DNA of 64,000 nucleotides from Ewingella sp049889095 (GTDB lineage: Bacteria; Pseudomonadota; Gammaproteobacteria; Enterobacterales; Enterobacteriaceae). Under the pieces are notes generated by a model. It was given only the letters and a program-made list of their open reading frames with translations. It made no database searches and was not told the DNA's origin. Positions 8,672-16,584 of the stretch are shown one piece after another (the stretch's first letter is position 1; the number at the start of each line of letters is the position of its first letter). The stretch is from the NCBI GenBank assembly GCA_049889095.1, contig JBLJFK010000001.1. The stretch is one strand, 5' to 3'. Made by a program: the position numbers and the translations under genes.

Positions 8672-9088
8672 TCAGGCTGATTTCTGATGGATAATGTGCA
8701 GCGGCGGAGCAACGTCGAGTTTGATCTCAGGATTCTGACGGAATTCATACGGCGTGATATTGAAGCGTTTGCGGAACATGTAGGTGAAATGTGACTGCGA
8801 ACCAAAGCCGAAGTCCATGGCGATATCAAAGATAGAAGTATCGCTGCTGCTGAGCTGGTAGACCGCGCTGGCCAGACGGCGCTCACGGATATATTTACCG
8901 AGCGAGATCCCGGTAGACTCTTTAAACAGCTTTTGCATGTGCCAAAGTGAATAGCCTGAATACTCAGCCAATTCTTCAAGATGGATGACGCGCCCAAGGT
9001 GGCCTTCAATCCATTTGCTGAGTTCGCGGACGATCGTGAGATGAATGTCCTGAGCTACTAACATAAAAACTGTCCTTTTTATAGTCAA
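8672..9088 (-). CDS. AraC-family activator of the MarA/SoxS/Rob type
   Basis: A 138-residue single-domain AraC/XylS protein. The two helix-turn-helix units are visible: LEELAEYSGYSLWHMQKLFK followed by ISLGKYIRERRL, and the second unit IFDIAMDFGFGSQSHFTYMF followed by the RF.ITPYEFR signature. The size and lack of a ligand domain place it with MarA, SoxS, RamA and the DNA-binding part of Rob. A shorter start at MLVAQDIHLTIV (about residue 9) is also possible and closer to family length. Its neighbour micF has a marbox, so direct control of micF is a reasonable guess but not shown. The gene ends seven bases from the porin relic on the opposite strand. Confidence 0.85.
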   Translation of the reverse strand: MTIKRTVFMLVAQDIHLTIVRELSKWIEGHLGRVIHLEELAEYSGYSLWHMQKLFKESTGISLGKYIRERRLASAVYQLSSSDTSIFDIAMDFGFGSQSHFTYMFRKRFNITPYEFRQNPEIKLDVAPPLHIIHQKSA

Positions 9089-9298
9089 GTCAGGCGAGAA
9101 TACAACTCAGTGCATTGTTTTTATTAATGTTAATCCCATGATCCTTATCTCTGAACGTCTCACTGGATTTCATTAAAACTCACTGTATCCTACATTTTAG
9201 TGTAGGTGGAAATATCGCTCGCTGACTTGCCCACGGTAAAATGCGTTGATTGAATGGATACATTATTGATGGAGTATATCAGTGGGAAAGTCAGAAAG

Positions 9299-9345
9299 AA
9301 AAAAACCAGCGGCTAATCCGGACGGGTGGACCGGCTAACCGCTGG
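9299..9345 (-). terminator. Terminator after rutG
   Basis: On the minus strand the arms CCAGCGGTTAGCCGG (9345-9331) and CCGGATTAGCCGCTGG (9321-9306) pair almost fully, followed by seven T residues (9305-9299). It closes the rut operon, 40 bases past the rutG stop. Confidence 0.8.
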
Positions 9346-9385
9346 CGATCATCAAAGATGATGAGCTAAGGAGAAACTGAGGTCG

Positions 9386-10732
9386 TCAGTGATCTTTTAA
9401 TGCAGCTTCTGTGCCAGTTTCGGGAACCGGCAAGGTTTTTTCCTGATTGCTGCGGCTCAGGAAGGCATTCAGCAAGATTGCACCGAACGTTGCCGTGCCG
9501 ATGCCGCCCATGCTGAAGCCGCCTAGGCTCAGGGTGAAGTTGCCCGCGCCCAGAACCAGCGTGACTGCCACCATAATCAAATTGCCGTTAAGCCCCAGAT
9601 CCACCTGGTTTTGTACCCAGATGCGCGCCCCGGCAACGGCGATTAATCCGAACACCACAATCGACGCGCCGCCGAGCACCGGTCCGGGAATGGTGTGAAT
9701 GAGTGCACCAAATTTGGGCGAGAAGCCCAACACAATGGCAACCACCGCCGCCGCCACGAAAATCAGCGTTGAGTAAATTTTGGTGACTGCCATCACACCG
9801 ATGTTTTCTGCGTAGGTGGTGACCCCGGTGCCGCCTGCTGAAGCCGAAAGTAACGTTGCCAAACCGTCGCCGACAAACGCGCGGCCCATGTACGGGTCGA
9901 GGTTTTTGCCGGTCATGCCTGCAACCGCTTTAATATGGCCGAGGTTCTCAGCCACCAGAATCACTGCAACCGGCGCAATCATCAGCATCGCATGAGCGCT
10001 GAAGACTGGCGTGGTGATGGTTGGCACGCCGAACCAGGGTGTCTGTGCCACGGCGGCGAAATTCACCGGTGCGCCGAATCCCAGTCCGTTGGCGACCACC
10101 AGGTAAATCAGATAAGCCGCAATCAGACCCAGTAACAGCAACAGGCGCTGCACCAGACCGCGCGTGAAGACGGCGACGGAACCAATGCACAGCACGGTCA
10201 CCACCGCCATCCAACTGTCGAACGATGACGCCGAAACGCTGTTGATGGCGATGGGCGCGAGGTTCAGACCAATCGCCATCACTACCGCACCGGTCACCAC
10301 CGGCGGCATCAGGCGCTCAATCCAGCGCGTGCCGACCGCCATCACCACAAATCCAATCAGCGTATACACTACGCCGCAGGCAATAATCCCGCCGAGCGCC
10401 ACGCCGATATTCGGGTTGGCGCCGTGGCCGCTGTAGCCGGTCACCGCGATCACCAGCCCGACAAATGCCGCGCTGGAACCGAGATAACTGGGTACGCGCC
10501 CGCCGACCACCAGGAAGAACAGCAGGGTGCCGATGCCGGACATCAGGATCGCCATGTTGGCGTCGAAGCCCATTAGCAACGGCATCAACACGGTGGCACC
10601 AAACATTGCCACCGTATGTTGTAGCCCCATGATCACGGTCGACCCTAACGGCAACCGCTCGTCCGGTGCGATCACTGCGCCATCTAAATTGCCTTCTCTT
10701 TTACGCCATTGTGGGAAAAAGGTGTTCGCCAT
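9386..10732 (-). CDS. rutG: Pyrimidine permease RutG
   Basis: Nucleobase:cation symporter-2 family membrane protein that imports uracil/pyrimidines (or exports thymine products) for the Rut pathway. Family features are clear: GLQHTVAMFGATVLMPLLMG near the N-terminus, GGRVPSYLGSSAAFVG, GRAFVGDGLATLLSASAGGTG with the conserved Thr/Glu region TGVTTYAENIGV, and about 14 hydrophobic segments. I prefer ATG at 10732 (MANTFFPQW), which has GAGG eight bases upstream; an ATG at 10756 overlapping the rutF end is also open. Last gene of the rut operon, followed by a terminator. Confidence 0.93.
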   Translation of the reverse strand: MANTFFPQWRKREGNLDGAVIAPDERLPLGSTVIMGLQHTVAMFGATVLMPLLMGFDANMAILMSGIGTLLFFLVVGGRVPSYLGSSAAFVGLVIAVTGYSGHGANPNIGVALGGIIACGVVYTLIGFVVMAVGTRWIERLMPPVVTGAVVMAIGLNLAPIAINSVSASSFDSWMAVVTVLCIGSVAVFTRGLVQRLLLLLGLIAAYLIYLVVANGLGFGAPVNFAAVAQTPWFGVPTITTPVFSAHAMLMIAPVAVILVAENLGHIKAVAGMTGKNLDPYMGRAFVGDGLATLLSASAGGTGVTTYAENIGVMAVTKIYSTLIFVAAAVVAIVLGFSPKFGALIHTIPGPVLGGASIVVFGLIAVAGARIWVQNQVDLGLNGNLIMVAVTLVLGAGNFTLSLGGFSMGGIGTATFGAILLNAFLSRSNQEKTLPVPETGTEAALKDH

Positions 10733-10758
10733 CTTATTAACCTCGTTGAAGGGCATTA

Positions 10759-11325
10759 TTAACAGGCAGACTGACGCATCAGCGGGTGATAGCGGCGGTC
10801 GAAATACACCAGTCCGTGGCGTTCATCGTTGCGTCGCAGCGCAACGGCTTCACAGAAAAGAATGTCATGGGTACCGACGCTGGTGATTTGCGTGACTTTG
10901 CAGTCAAACGACACCAGTGCGTCGTTGAGGATCGGTGAGCCGGTGGTAAGACGTGTCCACTCGGCGGCTTCAAAACGTTGTTCCATCGGTGTTTTTCCAC
11001 CGAATAAGTTGGACAGCGACTCATGGCAATCCGCCAGCGTGTTCACGCACAGCACCTGATTCTCCTTAAACACCGGATACACCGAGGCCGAGCGGTTGAG
11101 GCACACCAGCAGCGTTGGCGGAGTATCGGTGACGCTGCATACCGCCGAGGCAGTAAATCCTGCGCGGCCGCCGGGACCGTCGGTGGTGATGATGTTAACG
11201 GCGGAACCGAGGTGCGCCATGGCATCGCGGTACTCTTGTTTTTCAACGGCGGCTTGTTTTTCAACGGCAGCGGGCGTGGAGGGCGGTGCCACAGATGAAT
11301 TGACTGCGTTCAGAGTTGTTTGCAT
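10759..11325 (-). CDS. rutF: Flavin reductase RutF
   Basis: Supplies reduced FMN to RutA using NADH. The conserved body (GSAVNIITTDGPGGRAGFTA, CVNTLADCHESLSNLFGGKT, SVGTHDILFCEAVAL, HPLMRQSAC) aligns along its length with E. coli RutF of 164 residues. Here the protein is 188 residues because of an N-terminal extension that contains the duplicated hexapeptide AAVEKQ-AAVEKQ, encoded by an 18-bp tandem repeat. ATG 11325 is preceded by GAGGA. It lies 29 bp from rutE and 26 bp before the rutG start used here. Confidence 0.94.
   Translation of the reverse strand: MQTTLNAVNSSVAPPSTPAAVEKQAAVEKQEYRDAMAHLGSAVNIITTDGPGGRAGFTASAVCSVTDTPPTLLVCLNRSASVYPVFKENQVLCVNTLADCHESLSNLFGGKTPMEQRFEAAEWTRLTTGSPILNDALVSFDCKVTQITSVGTHDILFCEAVALRRNDERHGLVYFDRRYHPLMRQSAC
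11235..11270. repeat. 18-bp tandem duplication inside rutF
   Basis: Two head-to-tail copies of CTTGTTTTTCAACGGCGG (second copy differs by one base) in the 5' part of rutF encode a repeated AAVEKQ. The reading frame is kept. It looks like a slippage or unequal-crossover product in a dispensable N-terminal tail. Confidence 0.85.
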
Positions 11326-11354
11326 AGTCGTGTCCTCAGAGTTCTGTCAGTGAC

Positions 11355-11945
11355 TTACAGCACGCGGCAGGCGCGGTCGAAATCGAGTCGCGGGGCGCGC
11401 GGATAGACTTTGCTGCTGTCGCCGTAACCGATGTTAATCAGAAAATTAGATTTCCAGCCGGTATCCGACAGGAAGGTTTCGTCAACTTTTGCATTGTCGA
11501 AACCTGACATCGGACCGGTGTCCAGCCCCAGAGAGCGGCAGGCCAGGATCAGGTACGCCGCCTGCAAACTGCTATTGCGAAATGCGGTATCGTGCGCCAG
11601 CTGCGGGCTGGAGGTGAACCACGAACGAGCGTCGCCGGACGGGAACAGTTCGGGCAGCAGTTCGTAAAATTCCGGATCCCAGGCGATGATTGCGGTTACC
11701 GGCGCGGTCATGGTTTTTTTCAGGTTGCCGCTGGACAGCGCCGGTGCCAGCTTTTCCCTAGCTTCAGCACTCTGAATAAACACGATGCGTGCCGGACTAC
11801 AGTTGGCTGAAGTCGGCCCCATGCGTGCCAGTTGGTAAATCATTTTCAGCTGTTCGCTGGTGACCGGTTTGTCCTGCCAGCCGTTATGAGTGCGGGCTTC
11901 GGTGAATAAAGTTGCCAGTGCGCTGGCGGTTAATGCTTCGGCCAT
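11355..11945 (-). CDS. rutE: Malonic semialdehyde reductase RutE
   Basis: Nitroreductase-fold FMN enzyme of 196 residues that reduces malonic semialdehyde to 3-hydroxypropionate, the last step of the Rut pathway. Recognisable by MGPTSANCSPARIVFIQ, ALSSGNLKKTMTAPVTAI, DARSWFTSSPQLAHDTAFRN and LDTGPMSGFDNAKVD, all matching E. coli RutE. Its start (ATG 11945) overlaps the end of rutD by 16 bases, consistent with translational coupling. Confidence 0.95.
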   Translation of the reverse strand: MAEALTASALATLFTEARTHNGWQDKPVTSEQLKMIYQLARMGPTSANCSPARIVFIQSAEAREKLAPALSSGNLKKTMTAPVTAIIAWDPEFYELLPELFPSGDARSWFTSSPQLAHDTAFRNSSLQAAYLILACRSLGLDTGPMSGFDNAKVDETFLSDTGWKSNFLINIGYGDSSKVYPRAPRLDFDRACRVL

Positions 11946-12769
11946 GATGCCTCCGTGGACAGGCTGTTGGATGGTGTGGCGGTGCTTTGCAATGAATGCC
12001 GTTGCAGCCAGTCCAGTAAAATAGGGTTAAATGTATCGGGATCGGTCACGCTCATCGCATGGCCGCCGTACAGCATTTGTGCGTGTTCGCTGTTAGCCAA
12101 GCGGGCGGCGAGATCGGCAGAACGCGACCAGGGCACCAGCAAATCGTCTTTACAGCTAAACGCCAGCGTTGGCGCGAGCACCTGCCCGAGGTTGTCGGTT
12201 AAGTCAGAGGCCATCAGTGCCTGTAAGCGGTGCAGCAGGTTTTCCATCCCCTGAAAATGCGTCACCTGATGCAAGCGCTCTTCCTGCAATAACGTCTCGT
12301 TTTCAGAAAGCCAGTCGGCGGGATACAGAAACAGTGGCTGCGCCTGTACGTAGGCATCGACGCCGCTGTTGAGCAGCAGATTTTGGCGCACCTCAAAGCA
12401 GCGGCGGGTCTGGCTGTCGAGCTTCGTCCAGCCGTTAATCACCACCAGGCTTTGTAACAGCGCCGGATAACGCAGGGCAAGATGCAGGCCGATAATGCCA
12501 CCAAGCGCGTGGCCGACCAGATGACAGCGGCTGATGTCCAGCTCGTTAAGCAGACTGGCCAGTTCGTCCGCCATGTCTTCCATCCGGTAACCGGCGGGCA
12601 CGCTGCCCTGGCTGACGCCGGTGCCGTGCTGGTCATACACCACCACGCGAAAGTGTTCGTTCAGCATCAATAGCTGCGGCTGCCAGAAACTGCCCGAACC
12701 GCCGAGGCCGGAGGAGAGCACCACGGTTTCGGCATCTGCATTTTTCTTACCTGAAACCTTGTAATACAT
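11930..12769 (-). CDS. rutD: Putative carbamate hydrolase / aminoacrylate deaminase-type RutD
   Basis: Alpha/beta-hydrolase of 279 residues (E. coli 266). Visible: the oxyanion region LSSGLGGSGSFWQPQL, the nucleophile elbow GHALGGIIG (an Ala sits at the usual Ser position of G-x-S-x-G, giving GHALGG), the acid region SCKDDLLVPW and the late His in YGGHAMSVTDPD. The atypical elbow is shared by RutD proteins, which are thought to speed hydrolysis of carbamate/aminoacrylate intermediates without a classical serine triad. About 13 extra residues lie at the C-terminus. Ten bases separate it from rutC. Confidence 0.92.
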   Translation of the reverse strand: MYYKVSGKKNADAETVVLSSGLGGSGSFWQPQLLMLNEHFRVVVYDQHGTGVSQGSVPAGYRMEDMADELASLLNELDISRCHLVGHALGGIIGLHLALRYPALLQSLVVINGWTKLDSQTRRCFEVRQNLLLNSGVDAYVQAQPLFLYPADWLSENETLLQEERLHQVTHFQGMENLLHRLQALMASDLTDNLGQVLAPTLAFSCKDDLLVPWSRSADLAARLANSEHAQMLYGGHAMSVTDPDTFNPILLDWLQRHSLQSTATPSNSLSTEASWPKH

Positions 12770-12778
12770 AGCGTTACC

Positions 12779-13168
12779 TCACGGCTTGCCGATATGGGCA
12801 ATTGACGCGATTTCGATCAGCGCCCCCGGTTTGACCAGCCCGCACTGAATGCAGAACCGCGCCGGTTTTTCGCCGGGGAAATATTCCGCGTAGACCAAAT
12901 TCACCGCCGCATAATTCGCCCAGTCTGTGATGAAAATCGAGTTCATGGTGACGTCATCCATCGTGCCACCTGCGGTTTCAATCACGCTTTTGATGATCTC
13001 CAGCACATGGCGGGTTTGCTCGGCGGCGTCGCCCAGATGCACCACGTTATTGTCTTTATCGAAAGGCAGCGTACCGGAGACATACACCACGCCGTCGGCC
13101 AGCGTGCCAGGAACAAAGGGTGCCAGCGGAACGCCTGTACCGGCCGGAATAATTACACTTTTAGGCAT
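12779..13168 (-). CDS. rutC: RutC, RidA-family aminoacrylate peracid reductase/deaminase
   Basis: A 129-residue RidA/YjgF-family protein, the usual length. Family features: PLAPFVPGTLADGVVYVSGT, the central block TRHVLEIIKSVIETAGGTMDDV, and the active-site arginine in KPARFCIQCGLVKPGALIEIAS. It acts on aminoacrylate produced from uracil ring opening. Order and spacing inside the operon are as in E. coli. Confidence 0.95.
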   Translation of the reverse strand: MPKSVIIPAGTGVPLAPFVPGTLADGVVYVSGTLPFDKDNNVVHLGDAAEQTRHVLEIIKSVIETAGGTMDDVTMNSIFITDWANYAAVNLVYAEYFPGEKPARFCIQCGLVKPGALIEIASIAHIGKP

Positions 13169-13194
13169 ACTTTATTTTCCTTATAAGCTGGCAG

Positions 13195-13977
13195 TCAGGC
13201 CGCGTTTTGTTCAGATTTATAACCCACCGCATCGCAAAAGTTACGCACGTCTGATACCCAACCGAAGAAGGTTTCGATGTTGTAAATCGCTGCTTTTTGC
13301 GCGAAGTCCGGGCCGGCCTGATGGGTGGCGTCTTCCAGCACCACGCCGAAATATTCGAGGAAGAAACCGTCACGCAACGTGGATTCCACGCACACGTTGG
13401 TGGCGATACCGGTGAATACCAGATGATGGATGCCGTAGCTGCGCAGCAGGCTGTCGAGCTGGGTGTTGAAGAAGCCGCTGTAGCGCGGTTTTGGCAGTAC
13501 GATATCGCCCGGCTGCGGCTGGAGTTCATCCACCAGGTCATAATCCCAATCGCCTTTCGCCAGCAGTTTTCCCATCAGTTCAGGGCGTTTACGCATGGTT
13601 TTCAGCGCGTTAGATTTGTGGAAGTTCGGCGACCCGGCGCCGCCGGCTTCGACGTACTGATTGTCCCAGCCGTTCTGGAAGAAAATGACTTTGATCCCGG
13701 CGGCGCGCGCGGCGGCAATCGCCACTTTGATGTTGGCGATCACCGGTGCAGTGGCGGAGACATCAAAACCGGCCAGATCCAGATAACCGCCTTGTGAAGC
13801 GTAGGCATTTTGCATATCCACTACGATCAGCGCGGTTTGCTGCGGCGTAAAGGCGATGGCTTCGGGACGGGCGGTAAGGATCGTTTCCTTGCCAACATTT
13901 TTCGGCTCACGGCGGACAACAGTTTGATTCTCAACTGCTTTAGGTTTCTCAGCTCTCGATTTTTGAAGCATGGTCAT
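13195..13977 (-). CDS. rutB: Ureidoacrylate amidohydrolase RutB
   Basis: Cysteine hydrolase of the isochorismatase fold that splits (Z)-3-ureidoacrylate peracid to aminoacrylate and carbamate. Core motifs: TALIVVDMQNAYASQGG with the catalytic Asp, the Lys in VLPKPRYSGFFNTQL, and the nucleophile in FTGIATNVCVESTLRDGFF. The protein is 260 residues, longer than E. coli (about 230), because of a basic N-terminal tail rich in Lys, Glu and Arg (KSRAEKPKAVENQTVVRR). The ATG at 13977 overlaps the rutA stop in an ATGA arrangement; later ATG codons would give the usual length. Confidence 0.95.
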   Translation of the reverse strand: MTMLQKSRAEKPKAVENQTVVRREPKNVGKETILTARPEAIAFTPQQTALIVVDMQNAYASQGGYLDLAGFDVSATAPVIANIKVAIAAARAAGIKVIFFQNGWDNQYVEAGGAGSPNFHKSNALKTMRKRPELMGKLLAKGDWDYDLVDELQPQPGDIVLPKPRYSGFFNTQLDSLLRSYGIHHLVFTGIATNVCVESTLRDGFFLEYFGVVLEDATHQAGPDFAQKAAIYNIETFFGWVSDVRNFCDAVGYKSEQNAA

Positions 13978-15068
13978 CACGCCACCTCTTTCTGTTCTGT
14001 CGCGATGTGCTGGCGGGTTTTCATTAATGGCTGGATGAAGCGGCCAAAGTTTTCGATACCTTCCACGAAATCGTCGAAGGTCAGCAGAATGCCTTCTGCG
14101 CCCGGCACGGTATCTATTTCGTCGAGCATTTTGGCAACGTTGGCGTAAGAACCGACTAATGTGCCCATATTGATGTTGACGGCGGACGTCGGGTCAGCCA
14201 TCTGACGAACGTTGGTGTCGGCTCCGGATTTAGTGTCTTTGCTGCTCTGGTCGGTGAGCCAGGCCAGCGCATCGGCATCGGCGCCGGATTTATACAGCTC
14301 CCATTTAGCGCGGGCAGCGGCGTCGTTTTCATCTGCGATGATCATAAACAATACATAAGAAGAGACGTCGCGCCCTTCGGCTTCGGCGGCAGTTTTCATA
14401 CGGGCAGCCGTCGGTGCGAAGGCGGTCGGCGTGTTGACGCCTTTGCCGAAGCAGAAGTTAAAGTCGGCGTGTTTGGCGGAGAACGCCATGCCTGCGTCGC
14501 TCTGTCCGGCGCAGATCACTTTCATCTCGGCCTGCGGGCGTGGGCTGACGCGGCAGTCGTCCATCTTGAAGAATTCGCCGTCGAGCGTGCAGTGGCCTGT
14601 GCCCCACAGGTCGCGCAGCACGCTGACGTATTCGGTCAGGTAGTCATAGCGGCGGCTGAAATAGTCATCGCCTGGCCACATGCCCATCTGCTCATATTCA
14701 GGTTTCTGCCAGCCGGTAACGACGTTGACGCCGAAACGACCATTGGAGATGGAGTCTATGGTCGCTGCCATGCGGGCAACGATCGCCGGTGGCATCACCA
14801 GCGTGGCGGCAGTGGCGTAGAGCTGAATGCGAGAGGTCACGGCGGCAAGGCCAGCCATCAGCGTGAACGACTCCATATTGTGTTCCCAGAATTCTGTTTT
14901 ACCACCGAAGCCGCGCAGTTTGATCATCGACAGAGCGAAATCGAAATCATAGTGCTCCGCTTTCTGTACGATGGTTTTGTTCAGTTCGAAGGTCGGCTGG
15001 TACTGCGGCGCAGTTTCAGAAATCAACCAACCGTTGTTGCCGATAGGAATAAAGACACCGATTTTCAT
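13977..15068 (-). CDS. rutA: Pyrimidine monooxygenase RutA
   Basis: Flavin-dependent, luciferase-like monooxygenase that opens the uracil ring between N3 and C4. The 363 residues match E. coli RutA throughout: KIGVFIPIGNNGWLISETAP, MIKLRGFGGKTEFWEHNMES, SRIQLYATAATLVMPPAIVA, GRFGVNVVTGWQKPEYEQMG and MADPTSAVNINMGTLVGSYA. ATG 15068 has GAGGTGAG just upstream. First gene of the operon; the sigma-54 promoter at 15200-15215 and the RutR box at 15288-15303 precede it. FMNH2 comes from RutF. Confidence 0.97.
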   Translation of the reverse strand: MKIGVFIPIGNNGWLISETAPQYQPTFELNKTIVQKAEHYDFDFALSMIKLRGFGGKTEFWEHNMESFTLMAGLAAVTSRIQLYATAATLVMPPAIVARMAATIDSISNGRFGVNVVTGWQKPEYEQMGMWPGDDYFSRRYDYLTEYVSVLRDLWGTGHCTLDGEFFKMDDCRVSPRPQAEMKVICAGQSDAGMAFSAKHADFNFCFGKGVNTPTAFAPTAARMKTAAEAEGRDVSSYVLFMIIADENDAAARAKWELYKSGADADALAWLTDQSSKDTKSGADTNVRQMADPTSAVNINMGTLVGSYANVAKMLDEIDTVPGAEGILLTFDDFVEGIENFGRFIQPLMKTRQHIATEQKEVA

Positions 15069-15199
15069 AGCTCACCTCATGACCGATAGTCAAAACAAAA
15101 ACTCAAAACAAAAGGGCTGGCGAAAATCTCAGCGCGGCTTGAGTGCGTCCTGCGGGTTCCGAATTGCACCGTGCTGAAATTTGCTAACGAGGAGGCTAT

Positions 15200-15215
15200 T
15201 GCAAAGGGGATGCCA
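15200..15215 (-). promoter_or_regulatory. Sigma-54 promoter of rutA
   Basis: On the minus strand TGGCATCCCCTTTGCA has GG and GC at the -24/-12 spacing of the RpoN consensus TGGCACG-N4-TTGCW with only small deviations. It is about 130 bp upstream of rutA, which fits nitrogen-starvation control by NtrC known for this operon. I could not settle on NtrC sites by eye; a GGTGCAAAT stretch at 15341-15349 is a weak half-site candidate. Confidence 0.75.
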
Positions 15216-15287
15216 GTTTTGAAATGTTTATTTTTATCAATATGTTAGATGAGTGCATTGATTTTAAGTGGAGTGGGCGGTCTGTTT

Positions 15288-15303
15288 CAGACCATTTGGT
15301 CAA
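15288..15303. promoter_or_regulatory. RutR operator
   Basis: CAGACCATTTGGTCAA matches the RutR palindrome TTGACCANNTGGTCAA at all but two outer bases. It lies between the divergent rutA and rutR genes, so it can serve both repression of rutA and autoregulation, with uracil as inducer. Confidence 0.85.
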
Positions 15304-15487
15304 AATTAACTGCACATTAATCAGGCAGTGTTGAACGGAATTGGTGCAAATTTGTTAAATTTATAATCCTTTGTGGTTATGTGGTATTAGATGGGTTGTT
15401 GCTTTTAACCTGCAGGCGTATAGCGATAGTCGCTTTAACCTCCATTTGTTATGATTTCCGCCTTGCCGTTTGTCTCAGGGAGACATT

Positions 15488-16183
15488 GTGAAGCCAATGG
15501 ATGAACATCCGCAGCCCGTCGCCGGGGAAAGTCAAACCCGCAAAGCCACAGTAAAAGCCCCGACGCGACGTTCGCGCGCCGTCGCCGCCAAGCGTGGCAA
15601 TATCATGGCTGCGGCGCTGGAATTTTTTTCGTTGTACGGCATTCACGGCACCAGCCTGGATCAGGTGGCCGAGCGCGCCGACGTGTCGAAAACCAATCTG
15701 TTGTATTATTTTCCGTCGAAAGAAGATCTGTATATTGCGGTGCTGAAAGGGCTGCTGGATATCTGGTTGGCGCCGCTGAAAGCCTTACAGTCGGATCAAC
15801 ATCCGCTGGAGGCCATCGGCGAATATATCCGACTGAAGCTGTGCGTCTCGCGCGATCACCCGCAGGCTTCGCGTCTGTTTTGTCTGGAGATGGTGCAGGG
15901 CGCACCGCTCCTGAAACAGGAACTCGGCGGCAGTTTGAAAACGTTGGTGGAAGATAAATCAGACGTGATCCGTGGCTGGATAAAAGATCAATTGATCGCA
16001 CCGGTTGACCCGATGCAGCTGATTTTTATGCTGTGGGCGACCACGCAGCATTACGCGGATTTCGGTGTGCAGGTTGAAGCCATCACCGGCAAAACGCTCA
16101 ATGATCCGGAATTCTTTGAACAGACGGTGAGTAATGTGCAGCGTATTATTACCGAAGGCATACGGCTTCGAATTTTGCGTTGA
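15488..16183 (+). CDS. rutR: TetR-family regulator RutR
   Basis: Uracil/thymine-responsive repressor of pyrimidine degradation. The TetR helix-turn-helix is visible in GIHGTSLDQVAERADVSKTN followed by LLYYFPSKEDLYIAVLKGLL, and the ligand domain continues to IITEGIRLRILR as in E. coli RutR. I choose GTG at 15488, which has AGGGAG five bases upstream, giving 231 residues (E. coli 212); an upstream TTG at 15470 is open but lacks a ribosome site. The N-terminus before the HTH is Arg/Lys-rich. Divergent from rutA. Confidence 0.95.
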   Translation: MKPMDEHPQPVAGESQTRKATVKAPTRRSRAVAAKRGNIMAAALEFFSLYGIHGTSLDQVAERADVSKTNLLYYFPSKEDLYIAVLKGLLDIWLAPLKALQSDQHPLEAIGEYIRLKLCVSRDHPQASRLFCLEMVQGAPLLKQELGGSLKTLVEDKSDVIRGWIKDQLIAPVDPMQLIFMLWATTQHYADFGVQVEAITGKTLNDPEFFEQTVSNVQRIITEGIRLRILR

Positions 16184-16245
16184 TGGTCAGTAAGGCTATT
16201 ACCCACCGTGGGGCAGCACGTTTACTGCACCCGATGGGTTATTGA

Positions 16246-16353
16246 CTAACGCAGCAAGATCCAGTGAATAAGCCTGGCAATAACATCGTCGAGCACGACA
16301 ATTCCGATAAGAATGCCGATGATCAGAATGACGAATCGCTTACCTGTAGGCAA
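16246..16353 (-). CDS. Small membrane protein, 35 residues
   Basis: From a TTG at 16353 the frame reads MPTGKRFVILIIGILIGIVV and continues LDDVIARLIHWILLR: a basic start, one strongly hydrophobic segment and an amphipathic tail. AAGGAAG (16366-16360) lies six bases before the TTG. A longer in-frame reading from 16434 exists but would overlap the neighbouring small gene in another frame. I recognise no named family. The hydrophobic organisation and good ribosome site argue that it is real. It lies 32 bases downstream of a second small membrane-protein gene on the same strand. Confidence 0.5.
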   Translation of the reverse strand: MPTGKRFVILIIGILIGIVVLDDVIARLIHWILLR

Positions 16354-16385
16354 AATCAGCTTCCTTGAGATCTCATACCATCCTG

Positions 16386-16475
16386 TTACCAGGGACCGGT
16401 TCCTTGCATATTCAATGCAATGACGGCTGCGCATACTATAATAAACACCACAAAAACGATAAAAATCCGCTTCAT
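16386..16475 (-). CDS. Small membrane protein, 29 residues
   Basis: ATG at 16475, ribosome site AGAAAGAG about four to ten bases upstream, stop at 16386. The product begins MKRIFIVFVVFIIVCAAVIA and ends LNMQGTGPW: a textbook single-pass membrane peptide with two basic residues at the cytoplasmic end. Such tiny proteins are common in enterobacteria and often modulate a larger membrane partner. I cannot match it to a named one. It lies just upstream of the 35-residue gene and may be co-transcribed with it. Confidence 0.6.
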   Translation of the reverse strand: MKRIFIVFVVFIIVCAAVIALNMQGTGPW

Positions 16476-16584
16476 AATCTCTTTCTGAGAGCCTTAGCTC
16501 TTCCTCACAGCAGCACCCTTACGGGCGAAACCCGTGAAACGTTACCCAGAATAGCGCGAGAAATCTAGCATGCAGGGAGAAAAA

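Noticed and set aside
14469..15089. 206-codon plus-strand ORF opposite rutA
   Set aside because: Antisense reading of a conserved enzyme gene; product has no recognisable motif.
16198..16243. Imperfect hairpin after rutR as a terminator
   Set aside because: Arms ACCCACCGTGGGG and CACCCGATGGGT pair with several mismatches and no T run follows, so termination cannot be supported.
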